In this document: positions 47,035 through 55,883 of the stretch, in pieces
How positions within the stretch are numbered: the stretch's first letter is position 1
Layout: each line of letters opens with the position of its first letter
From: Barthelona sp. PAP020
Lineage: Eukaryota > Metamonada: BaSk clade
Assembly: GCA_040182905.1 (NCBI GenBank)
Contig: JARQWU010000027.1
Location: 1 to 64,000 of the forward strand
Direction of reading: 5' to 3'
DNA: 64,000 nt
Position numbers and translations under genes: made by a program
Notes under the pieces: model-generated
Told to the model about the DNA's origin: nothing
The model's input: only the letters and a program-made list of their open reading frames with translations
Database searches by the model: none

Positions 47035-47853
47035 TTATACAACTGAATCGATTTTTTGATGTAAAGCATCATTGGAATTGGAACGAATGATTTGTTTCTG
47101 TGAATCAGCCAAATTGTTTGAAGAAATGATTTCAGCGTCATTCAAGTCAGAATACGGGAATCTAGAAAATATGGGTGAACCATTAAATGAAATACTCAAT
47201 TCATACCCGTTGAAATCGTAAAATAATGAGCCAAAATACGCCATCAAAGACAAAACAGTCAAATATTGAAAAAATGCTGCTATCCATCTAGAATATATAT
47301 TTTTAGGAATGAATGGCCACAACATAATTGTTAAATAAGGAATGGCACATATGACAGTCATGGCCAACACAGTTTTCTTGAATTTTAGATGATGATCGAA
47401 CTTTTGACAAAACCTCAAGCTAGTGTCATTCTGAGCTTTCAACTTATGAATGGTTGTCGTGATGACAATCGCAACAATAATCGCAGCAATGAAATAAACT
47501 TGTGCAAGAGTTGAATGCAACATCAAATGATCGTATGTATCAATAAATGACAACCCTGATAAACCAATAAACATTATGAAGGCACAAATTTCAATCAAAA
47601 ACAAAAACATACGATTTAACTTAGAAACATGAGGAGATACAATTATTGAAAAGAATAAAATGGAAACACATTGTAGTATTGCTGTAAATGTTAGACCAAA
47701 AGTAAAAACTACATATTGAGGATATCTCCCACCTGTTTCAGAAATATAAGGTATACCACTAACATGACCTAAAATTCTTGCAACAATATAAACAGTAATA
47801 ATTGTAATTGCTGCAACAGTACAACCAATAACAGGTATTTTGGATAATTTCAT
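47035..47853 (-). CDS. Frag1/DRAM/Sfk1-family membrane protein
   Basis: 272 residues with six hydrophobic helices. The segment VSGIPYISETGGRYPQY directly after the first helix is the family's exposed loop (PYISDTG), and FGLTFTAILQ follows as the second helix. The family includes CWH43 N-terminus, PGAP2, DRAM and yeast Sfk1, which act in GPI-anchor lipid remodelling, autophagy-linked membranes or phosphoinositide kinase control. Which one this is cannot be decided. It lies about 550 bp from a PIG-F candidate and is divergent from it; a GPI-related role is a reasonable guess but unproven. Confidence 0.8.
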   Translation of the reverse strand: MKLSKIPVIGCTVAAITIITVYIVARILGHVSGIPYISETGGRYPQYVVFTFGLTFTAILQCVSILFFSIIVSPHVSKLNRMFLFLIEICAFIMFIGLSGLSFIDTYDHLMLHSTLAQVYFIAAIIVAIVITTTIHKLKAQNDTSLRFCQKFDHHLKFKKTVLAMTVICAIPYLTIMLWPFIPKNIYSRWIAAFFQYLTVLSLMAYFGSLFYDFNGYELSISFNGSPIFSRFPYSDLNDAEIISSNNLADSQKQIIRSNSNDALHQKIDSVV

Positions 47854-48403
47854 GTTTAAAATAAAAAAAAATAATTAATACAATCAATTGAACAACAGAT
47901 AATCAAAAAAATACCAAATAATAAATTAAATTAAATTAAAACAAGTGTAGAAATCAATACTACAGAAAAATATTAAACTGTTTTCTTCTCAAAAATTAAT
48001 AAAACTGGCCATATTAATTGTGTTGATACTTTAAATGACCCAAAAAAAAGCACGTAAAAACAAAAAGCAACAAGCACCTTCAAACATGAAATCTTTTCTA
48101 AAAAATTCACATTCAAACAACAGTAATAAACATTATTCTTTCAAAGAGCAAAAAATAAGATGTCCCAAAAAAAAAACTTCCAGACAACTTCAACCAATAT
48201 CACATGTTTCCTCTTCCCTCGTAATATTTTCAACTCCGTTTATTTGTCTAACTAAATCTAATTTATTACTTCATAAAATCAGAAAAAACAAAAACAAAAT
48301 AGAATAATCCAATTTTCTTCAAAGATTATTGATTAAAATGACTGATCAGCAATTGTATTTCACACTAATAAATATTTAATAGTTTTATTTTTATGATAAG
48401 AAG
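47854..48403. other. Intergenic, with a doubtful small basic ORF and a 4-codon uORF
   Basis: Divergent region between two membrane protein genes. It has a 90-codon open frame at 48035-48307 that starts MTQKKARKNKKQQ and is rich in Lys, Asn and Ser; it could be a small basic protein, but nothing about it is recognisable. A tiny upstream ORF (ATG ATA AGA AGA TGA, 48393-48407) overlaps the first ATG of the PIG-F candidate. Confidence 0.35.
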
Positions 48404-49279
48404 ATGAAAAAAGTCAATTCAATTATCAATTTTATGTCCACCGAAGAAACGAGAAACAAACCTATTCCAAAATCCAACACTTTACCTCAAACAACTCATG
48501 TTGACCGATTTTTAAATGTTATTTCCAATATTTCATTGATTTTTTTAGTTTGTGCAACATTATTCTTGACAAATTTAAAAAAACCAATACATAATTGTGA
48601 AAACGTTCATGATTTTTTTAAAATAGGTTCACTTTATGCGTACATTTCATTAAATTTATTTTTTAGCATGTTAGTTCAATGGAGAAAAACTGCAACTCCT
48701 TTTATCAATATGGTGGTGGTTTTGTTTGGTATTATCATAACTGGGCCCTTCATTTTTGGTCTTTTGTTATTTTCTGGGATTTGGAATGCGCAAAATTTTT
48801 CCTTTACCTATTTATTTGATGTAACCTTATATTCATTAATATATTTAGTTGTTCCTTTGTTTTCATATTTTGGCTTTAGAATTGATTGCATCTTACACAT
48901 TGTTGTTCTGTTTAAACCAAGAACATATGGTGAAAGAACGATTACCACGTTATTTTGGTCAACTTTCTTTGGTATTATTGTGTCATTGTTAGCGTGTAGT
49001 TTGGGTTGGGGTGGACAATATGTTAAATTTCCTATTTCTTTCGCATATGTGATACCATCATGTTTTTGTTTTGGTTGCATGATTAACATTGCATTCACTT
49101 TTATAAGTTTGTTCAAAAAGAAAATTAATTCAGAAGTGCCTCAAAACACTCCTGTTATTATTGAAACACCACCTAACAATGTGGGAACTCCGGTGTCGCC
49201 CATCGAAACTCCCAATGATGTTTTAGAAACAGATAAAGAGGTTCAATCCAATATTATTAGTCCAAACCCTAATTTTTAA
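48404..49279 (+). CDS. PIGF: PIG-F-like GPI ethanolamine-phosphate transferase subunit
   Basis: 291 residues (281 if the second ATG at 48434, MSTEETRN, is used). It has about six transmembrane helices. The region after FRIDCILH includes FWSTFFGIIVSLLACSLGWG then GQYVKFPISFAYVIPS, which matches the PIG-F pattern of a late helix followed by LDWDRPWQVWPI and a final Gly-rich helix. PIG-F stabilises PIG-O and PIG-G, which add ethanolamine phosphate to GPI mannoses in the ER. The Ser/Pro-rich tail after residue 250 is extra. The similarity is modest, so the call is provisional. Confidence 0.65.
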   Translation: MKKVNSIINFMSTEETRNKPIPKSNTLPQTTHVDRFLNVISNISLIFLVCATLFLTNLKKPIHNCENVHDFFKIGSLYAYISLNLFFSMLVQWRKTATPFINMVVVLFGIIITGPFIFGLLLFSGIWNAQNFSFTYLFDVTLYSLIYLVVPLFSYFGFRIDCILHIVVLFKPRTYGERTITTLFWSTFFGIIVSLLACSLGWGGQYVKFPISFAYVIPSCFCFGCMINIAFTFISLFKKKINSEVPQNTPVIIETPPNNVGTPVSPIETPNDVLETDKEVQSNIISPNPNF

Positions 49280-49326
49280 ACGTGATGTAAATGAAGTGAA
49301 AAAAAAAATTTTTTTATTTTTTTTTA

Positions 49327-51011
49327 ATGAAGCTGACTGTCAAATTTGTGGGTAAAAAACCCTTAATATTTGAAGATGTTGATCCAAATGTAATATTTTA
49401 TGATTATTATTGTTTTTAACTAATGAATAGATAAGTATTGAAGAGTTACGAGGAATGATATCTGAGCAAATGGAAATTGATGCACAACGTATTAAACTTA
49501 TTTATACTGCGAATCAATTGGAAAATGGTAGAACGTTAAGTAGCTATGGTATTTCGGGAGAAGAAAAAGCCATTCATTGTGTTATTAGAGCACCACGTTC
49601 CACCGCTCAAAGACAGAGTACAACTTCGAATACAACCACAAATAATGAAAGTCCAGAAGAAGTCGAAAATCTTTTTCAACCAATACCAGGAAGACCAAGA
49701 AGACCAGGAAGACCTTTTTTAAATCCAAATTTACGCAGACCACGTACTCAAACATTTCGTTTTCAAGCAAATGCTAATGGAGCTACTGGTGATGAAGCAA
49801 TACAAAACTTGTTACAACAATTTCTTCCTCAAGTCACTTCTTTATTTCCGAATCAAAGAGGTGATAGAAATCGATTACCAGCAACTTTAGCAATGCCTGT
49901 ACATATTCCAGCAACAAGTGAAGAAAGAATGAGGCTTTTAACGTTTCCCAAGCATTTTTTTTTGTCTTTTATTTTTCATCGCTTGTTTTGGTGTCTTACC
50001 ATCAACGATTTCATTAATTTACTTGATGCTTCACAACTCGATTGCATTGATAATGTCCATGCGGGTTTACGTCGTGGTCTATTAAATCTAATGCATCGTT
50101 TGCCACCTCATGAAAGGTTAATAGAAATGCATAGTCTCAATAACATGCAAGAATTGGAAAATTGGAGTTCTTGTTTTGGATTCACTTTACAGGAGATTAT
50201 TGACTCAACAAATGGTATTTCTGAATTACGTAAAGATGTTTCTTTAACTGATTTTCCGGAGCTTGTCAGTCATTTAAGAGATGAATTGTTAAGTATGCTT
50301 TTATCTCGTGGTGAAACGACAGGTTTGAGAGCTGGTGTAGATATTGAGACCGAATTAAGACCAATAATAACCCAATTTACTGTTCGAGTTGTTGCAGGTA
50401 TTTTAAGTGACCCTGCTACCAATGCATTTTCCCTACAACATTGTTTGATGTTTGCAGGTAGTCAAGCTGTACGTGCCATTCTACAAGAGAGAGGACCTGG
50501 ATGGTTTGTACAAGGACAAAGTGGCGTCAGACAATGGATTGTTAGTGTTGCTCAAAATTCTGGAGATGATGATGATGCTCATGGAACTACAGTTGTGGAA
50601 ACCTTAAACAAGTGGATTCGTGTTCTTTTAGAGTATAATGTTGAAAATCATGCTTCTCATGATATTAGAGAACCAACTAAATTTCCTCCTGTTTCAATGG
50701 AAAGGCCTCTTTCTTCCAACACTTTATTACCTCAAAGATTAAGTCAATTTCCTCATCCTGAACCTTTAGATGATTGTTTACTCTGTGCTTATGTTCGTGA
50801 TTGTCTTTTGGATGAAGAAATCACTCAATATTTACCAAATAGCTCACATTTTGAAATTTCAACTGAAAATCTTCCTCCAATAGCTTCGAATGAGGCTTGG
50901 AAATTTTTTTGTTCGGATGAACAGTTAGATATTATAAACCATGGGCTTGATATCAACATATCTGAGGAGGACCTATTGAATGACCTGTCTAAAGACTTCT
51001 TCATGTTTTGA
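49327..51011 (+). CDS. N-terminal ubiquitin-like domain protein (BAG6/Scythe-like candidate), one intron
   Basis: 547 residues after removal of a 41-nt intron. Exon 1 (49327-49389) encodes MKLTVKFVGKKPLIFEDVDPN; exon 2 resumes ISIEELRGMISEQMEI, DAQRIKLIYTANQLENGRTL and SSYGISGEEKAIHCVIR. This rebuilds a complete ubiquitin fold with the hydrophobic patch (I, L, V) positions. A Pro/Arg/Ser/Thr-rich linker and a large alpha-helical domain (about 180-480) follow. UBL-plus-helical architecture recalls BAG6/Scythe, which handles tail-anchored and misplaced proteins for the proteasome. The helical part is not diagnostic; another UBL adaptor is possible. Confidence 0.8.
49390..49430 (+). other. Spliceosomal intron in the ubiquitin-like protein gene, 41 nt
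   Basis: Starts GTAATA and ends ACTAATGAATAG, with the branch-like CTAAT seven bases before the final AG. It lies between codons (phase 0). Splicing joins DVDPN to ISIEELRG and restores a ubiquitin fold; without it the frame meets stops at once. It shares the short length and 3' CTAAY-to-AG layout with the RSP3 intron. Confidence 0.9.
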
Positions 51012-51306
51012 TGAAAAGAATAAAGACAAGATAAAAATTAAGCAAAGAATTTAATTTCTGCGGAAAATTTGAGTGCATAAAAAAGTAAATTTTGTCTATT
51101 TTTTTTTCTTGTTACTTTTACTTCTACCTTTACTGTTATATGACACAATGGTCTTTGGCCAACATGCAAAACATGCAGTTTCTTTGTAAAACAAAAAAAT
51201 AACAACAATTAGGCTAAATTTATACTTTCCAAAAAAAAAACAATCATTTCTCTGATTGAACGAATCAAAAGATTATCCATACAAATCAAACAATGCAAGA
51301 AACCTG

Positions 51307-53340
51307 TTACTTTCTAGGAGGAAATACCTTGGCTTTCAAAGCTTCATATTGATCCCATAAACTTTGATCTAATAAAGGCAAATCACCCGATTTGTTCAAC
51401 CTTTTCATAGCTTCAATCTTCAAAATATACTTTGTAGCTTCTCTTTTAACATTTGTAATTTTTTTGAGTCTTATTACACCAAGAGGATCCTTATCAACTT
51501 TAGTTTTTTCACCTGGTGCATCCTCCAAATAATCGTCCCCATGATTATCGGCATCATTTTCATGAGTATCATTTAATTCTTCAAGGTCTTCATCTTCTTC
51601 TTCTTTGTGATCCGCAACAGCAATTTCTTCCAAACTGTCTTTATAATGATCAAAACCAAAAGCTTCCAGATCAAACAATACACTCAAAATACCGACAGCT
51701 CCCAATAAATAATCGTTATGCCAAGTTCTGTTGGCTATAGACCGATAAGATTCAATAAATGGCACATATGTACCTATTGAAACAATAGGATAATGGAAAG
51801 CTTCGTAATAAAACTCATCAAATTGATCGAAGGTGTCAAAGATCACATCGTAGTACTTCAATGCTTCAGCAAACTTCCCTTCTTGTAAAAAGTGAGGGGC
51901 AATCAACTTAGCAATCCAAACGATGTTACTACTGACCACGTGAGATGTCAAAGTATCTGAAGGATGAATCCAATGTTTGTAAGCTTTCAATCCAGCAGTA
52001 ACATCTTTTTTTAATAACAGTTTTACTATTAAATTATGGGAATACCTGTCAATATCATCGACTTCCTCCAACAGATAAGCAAATTCTAGAGCTTTGTCAA
52101 TATCACTAATTTCAAAGAATCTCATGGACAAATAGTAATAATTTCTTGTTTCTAACTTATCAACTGCAAGAGATTCATACACTTTTTCAAACGCTTCAAT
52201 ATTTCCAACAGTGAAATAGAAATCAGCAAGGGTTAATTTATAGTTTTCCTCTTCTTCATTCTCTTGAATGATCTTTAACAATATACTTTCAAAAATTTCA
52301 GTATTTGTCTTGAAAATTGCCATATTTTCCACATCTCTAATGCAAGAAATTTTTCCACACCTGATTCTTAAATGTTTTTCCAATTCTTCTCTAAAAATAT
52401 CAGCAAAATCAACATTTTTACTTAAATATTCCAAATAAAACAATTTCAATGGCAAACTATTATACTTTCCAACTAAATTCTCTAAAACATCCTTTCTTTC
52501 TTTCAATTCATCAAACAACTCCAAATACTCGTTGATACATCCAACATTTGAACAATTCCACTCAATTTTTTTTTCATATATCTCCTTCAATAAATCATAC
52601 TGCTTTAATTCTTTATATGCTTTGATTAAAAGATCCATTTGTTGAGATTTGTTAGAAATACTCTCATTCTTTAATATTTCCAAAGATTCTTCATATTTAC
52701 CTGCTTCTTGATACAAAAAAGCCTTATACAAATAAAATTCAGACATCTTAAAATTGTTATACTTCTGTTGACCTTTTGAAATCAATTCTTCCCAATCGTT
52801 AATAATCTCACAAGCTTGATTAACATCACCAAACAGATGTGTGGAAACACAAAACATTGCCCAATTAGCAGCCCTTTCAGGACGTAGATTAAGCATCTTT
52901 CTGCGATAATTCAATAGATCTTTCATTGATCGCAATGAAAAATAACATTCACCTAATTTAGCGTACAAAGTGAAAAGCTCATTGTTATCACAATATTTCA
53001 CACCATTGTCAAATGCTTTGATTGCCAATTTATGTTGTTTATCTGATTTATAAACAGTACCTAATGCTTGCCAAGCCAATCTGGAATTGGGTAAAAATTT
53101 AGTTGCTTTTAAAGCATTGTCCAAAGCTTCTTCATGATTCTTTTTAGAATCACTACCATTCAATAATAAAGCATGTAAGGTCAATAAATCACCATTTTCA
53201 GGATACAAAGCCAATAATGGTTTTAAAACCTTTAATCCAGCCTGATAATTTCTTTGATCAAAATTCTGAACAACTTTTTGAAAAATTGTCTTTGATTTGT
53301 TATCTAAGCCACTACCTGGTTCATGTGGTGTCAAACTCAT
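51307..53340 (-). CDS. NAA15: NatA auxiliary subunit Naa15
   Basis: 677 residues from the ATG of MSLTPHEPG; the in-frame extension upstream lies in a Phe/Lys-rich stretch and is unlikely. Twelve or more TPR helix pairs run through the protein. The N-terminal pattern FDQRNYQAGLKVLKPLL, HEEALDNALKATKFLPNSR, SDKQHKLAIKAF and RKMLNLRPERAANW closely follows Naa15 (QYRNGLKFCKQIL ... SDKKYDEAIKCY ... YQLLQLRPAQRASW). An acidic region lies at about 585-620. Naa15 anchors the catalytic Naa10 to the ribosome for co-translational N-terminal acetylation. Naa10 is not in this window. Confidence 0.9.
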   Translation of the reverse strand: MSLTPHEPGSGLDNKSKTIFQKVVQNFDQRNYQAGLKVLKPLLALYPENGDLLTLHALLLNGSDSKKNHEEALDNALKATKFLPNSRLAWQALGTVYKSDKQHKLAIKAFDNGVKYCDNNELFTLYAKLGECYFSLRSMKDLLNYRRKMLNLRPERAANWAMFCVSTHLFGDVNQACEIINDWEELISKGQQKYNNFKMSEFYLYKAFLYQEAGKYEESLEILKNESISNKSQQMDLLIKAYKELKQYDLLKEIYEKKIEWNCSNVGCINEYLELFDELKERKDVLENLVGKYNSLPLKLFYLEYLSKNVDFADIFREELEKHLRIRCGKISCIRDVENMAIFKTNTEIFESILLKIIQENEEEENYKLTLADFYFTVGNIEAFEKVYESLAVDKLETRNYYYLSMRFFEISDIDKALEFAYLLEEVDDIDRYSHNLIVKLLLKKDVTAGLKAYKHWIHPSDTLTSHVVSSNIVWIAKLIAPHFLQEGKFAEALKYYDVIFDTFDQFDEFYYEAFHYPIVSIGTYVPFIESYRSIANRTWHNDYLLGAVGILSVLFDLEAFGFDHYKDSLEEIAVADHKEEEDEDLEELNDTHENDADNHGDDYLEDAPGEKTKVDKDPLGVIRLKKITNVKREATKYILKIEAMKRLNKSGDLPLLDQSLWDQYEALKAKVFPPRK

Positions 53341-53538
53341 ATTTGATAAAACCCCAAACAAAAAAACTTTAAAAAATTTTATATTTTCAACAATAATTTT
53401 CAACTTTTGCCCAATAATATTAATTTACTATGAATAAACGATTTTTGGAATTATTTAAAATATCATAAATCCTTGAAAAAAAGAAAAAAAATTATTGAAA
53501 AAAGAAAAAAAATTTGGTTGTTCATTTTTTGGGAAAGG

Positions 53539-54123
53539 ATGATGCCCGTTCCGAGTCTAGTGGCCTTTATTGGTCCTTCTTGTTCAGGGAAAAATACTCA
53601 TATCGAATTAATCAGAGAAAATTATCCAGAATTTCAATTTGTTCATTGTATTAGTCATACAACACGTGGTCCACGCAATGGTGAAATTGATGGAAAAGAT
53701 TATTTCTTTGTTTCAAAAGATGAATTCTTAAATATGATTGATAATGATGAATTTGTAGAGCATGCAGAGATTCATGGTAATTTCTATGGTACTTCAAAAT
53801 CAACAATTAGAAATTTACTAAAAGATGGAAAAAGAATACTTTTTGACATAGATATTCAAGGAAGACGTTCTTTTTTAAAAACAGAATTTGATTTATTTGT
53901 TATTGGTCTACGTGCACCTCTTTCTGTTTTAAAACAAAGATTAATTGATAGAGGTACTGAAAACGTTGAAGCAATGGAAAGACGTTTGAATACTTCAAAA
54001 AGAGAATTAGATATCATGGAGAATGAGCCAGATTTATTCAATGTCATTCATGAGAATGTTGAAGATATCGAGACCACACATATTCAATTGTGCAAATATT
54101 TAGGTTTACGCTGTGAGTTGTAA
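53539..54123 (+). CDS. GUK1: Guanylate kinase
   Basis: 194 residues from the ATG ATG of MMPVPSLVAFIG; the upstream in-frame lysine-rich sequence is taken as leader. The P-loop GPSCSGKNT (12-20) is close to GPSGSGKST, with Asn replacing the usual Ser after Lys. GMP binding is seen in SHTTRGPRNGEIDGKDYFFV and the RILFDIDIQG strand with the Walker B Asp. Guanylate kinase converts GMP plus ATP to GDP and ADP. The length matches the yeast and human enzymes (187-198). The leader has several in-frame Lys codons and poly-A runs. Confidence 0.95.
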   Translation: MMPVPSLVAFIGPSCSGKNTHIELIRENYPEFQFVHCISHTTRGPRNGEIDGKDYFFVSKDEFLNMIDNDEFVEHAEIHGNFYGTSKSTIRNLLKDGKRILFDIDIQGRRSFLKTEFDLFVIGLRAPLSVLKQRLIDRGTENVEAMERRLNTSKRELDIMENEPDLFNVIHENVEDIETTHIQLCKYLGLRCEL

Positions 54124-54227
54124 ATACAAATTTTTCTTCTTTTTTGTCTTCTTGTTTAGAATGATTTGCCTGCACAACGAAATCAAAAGATCAAAAACAA
54201 TAATAATAAATTTACAAGTCGAAGTGC

Positions 54228-54764
54228 TCAATTATATGATCTGGATGGTAGTTCATCTTGATTCATAATCAACTGACCATATATCCTGTTCGATTCATCC
54301 TTTTCCAGTTGACTAATGGGGCTTGAATCTAAAATTTCTAAATTAGGCATTTTGTGAATAACAAAATGGCGATAATCAGAATATTCCTTTGGAGTTTTCA
54401 TGGAAAAATAATTCGGACAACAATCATTTTGTAAAAGGGATAAATATCTTAATTTTGGTGTTCTAATTGATAAAATATTCAACAAAGCGGTTAAATTTTT
54501 GATGGAATTTTGATTCAACATGAGATTCTCCAATTTTAATAAAAATGGTAAACGTAGATTGTGTGTAAGATTATTATCATCTAAAATTAATGTTTGTAAA
54601 TTTGGAAAGGTGTCTAAAATCGATAAATCCAATGATAAAGAATTGTGTGACAAATCAATAGACAAAATCGAACGTTTTCTATTTTGATATTCTCTTGCTT
54701 CTAATAAACTTAAATTGGACAAATTTTTAGAAGATAGATCAATAGAACCAGTGGGTGCAGGCAT
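54228..54764 (-). CDS. Small leucine-rich repeat protein, LRMDA-like
   Basis: 178 residues with four or five leucine-rich repeats of the SDS22-like kind (LQTLILDDNNLTHN, LENLMLNQNSIKNL, LRYLSLLQNDCCPN). It ends with an LRR cap YRHFVIHKMPNLEILDSSPIS. The SLLxNxxCPN, then EYSDYRHFV, and LExLDxxPIS order matches the LRMDA/C10orf11-like and LRRC small cilia-associated proteins. Role unknown, probably a protein-protein interaction module. Confidence 0.75.
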   Translation of the reverse strand: MPAPTGSIDLSSKNLSNLSLLEAREYQNRKRSILSIDLSHNSLSLDLSILDTFPNLQTLILDDNNLTHNLRLPFLLKLENLMLNQNSIKNLTALLNILSIRTPKLRYLSLLQNDCCPNYFSMKTPKEYSDYRHFVIHKMPNLEILDSSPISQLEKDESNRIYGQLIMNQDELPSRSYN

Positions 54765-55367
54765 CTATTTCGAAAAACAAATGATATTTGTGAATTTATC
54801 TTCCGTTTTCACAAGTATTTCAAAATCAACAATAATTTAAAACAATGTTTATTGAAATAATCACCTTTAAATTAAAAAAACAACTGCCTTTTATAATTAT
54901 TTTGAGAGAATTACAAAATATTTCACAAAATCACTATTGAACAATCATTCTTATTTTTTGACGAACAAAAGTCACTATACAAGAATAAAAAAATTATCAA
55001 CTTATTGAAATTAATCAAAACACTCAATATTCATATCAACTGCTTCCATGCAACAAAATTGATTTTTTCCAACTTGCAAAATAACAAAAAACTAAGATTG
55101 AAAATATCTTTTCAGTATATCATTTTCAATTTATGTGAAACTAAACAGTATACATCAAAAGGCCTTTAAGTTCTAAAAAAAAACAAAATCATTTGAAAAT
55201 TAACGAAAACAAAAAAAAAAATAAATATCAAATATTAATGTTTTTCAGTGGCCAATACCCTCATTTTTGTCATTTGTTTACAAAAGGATTCTTTTCAAAT
55301 TAAAAATTTTTTTTGGAAATCAAGTCTATAAATAATCTTCCTTGTTTGTATTTTTTTGATAATCAGA
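54765..55367. other. Divergent intergenic region, TATA-box before the polyserine gene
   Basis: Contains no gene. A clear TATAAATA lies at 55327-55334, about 34 bp before the ATG of the polyserine gene. Rest is A/T-rich and featureless. Confidence 0.55.
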
Positions 55368-55691
55368 ATGAGATTGTCCACCACTGTTTTGATATTATTT
55401 GTTGTTACAACTGCCTTTGCTTTGGATTTGAAGTTTCAACATCACACAGTTTCAAAATTTAATGCGCCTTCAAAATTGTTTGACCAACAGCATGTTCATG
55501 TTGAAGAATTTGTTCCAAATATGAGTTCTAGTGATTCTAGTTCATCATCAAGTTCTTCTTCCAGTTCTAGCTCTAGTTCTAGTTCCTCAAGCTCAAGTTC
55601 AAGTTCTTCTTCAAGTTCTTCTTCCAGCTCTTCTTCTAGTTCTAGTTCTAGTTCCAGTTCCAGTTCAAGCTCTTCATCTTCTATTTTTTGA
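55368..55691 (+). CDS. Secreted polyserine protein
   Basis: 107 residues from the ATG of MRLSTT. The signal peptide is RLSTTVLILFVVTTAFA, cleaved near ALA/FA-LD. The mature part has a short His/Lys/Phe-rich head (LDLKFQHHTVSKF) and then a run of over 50 near-pure serines made of AGT, TCT, TCA, AGC and TCC codons, ending SIF. The mixed codons show that the tract is kept at protein level rather than being a plain DNA repeat. It is likely secreted and heavily O-glycosylated; surface coat or mucin-like roles are plausible. A TATA-box upstream suggests strong expression. Confidence 0.75.
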   Translation: MRLSTTVLILFVVTTAFALDLKFQHHTVSKFNAPSKLFDQQHVHVEEFVPNMSSSDSSSSSSSSSSSSSSSSSSSSSSSSSSSSSSSSSSSSSSSSSSSSSSSSSIF

Positions 55692-55883
55692 TTGTATTTT
55701 TTTCTTTTAGTGAAAATTTTTTTTGGATGAATTGATTTTCATCCCTTGTTTCACATTTTATAAAAATGGTTGTTGTTTTTTGTTTAATAAAAAGATTTGT
55801 TTTGATCCTTTTGTTGAATTCACAGGAACAGAAACCAAACCCAAAAGGCTACATAATTATATCACTATTTATGTATTATCAGT

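Noticed and set aside
48035-48307. 90-codon basic open frame
   Set aside because: Composition is that of A-rich intergenic DNA and no domain is recognisable; kept only as a doubtful note in the intergenic entry.
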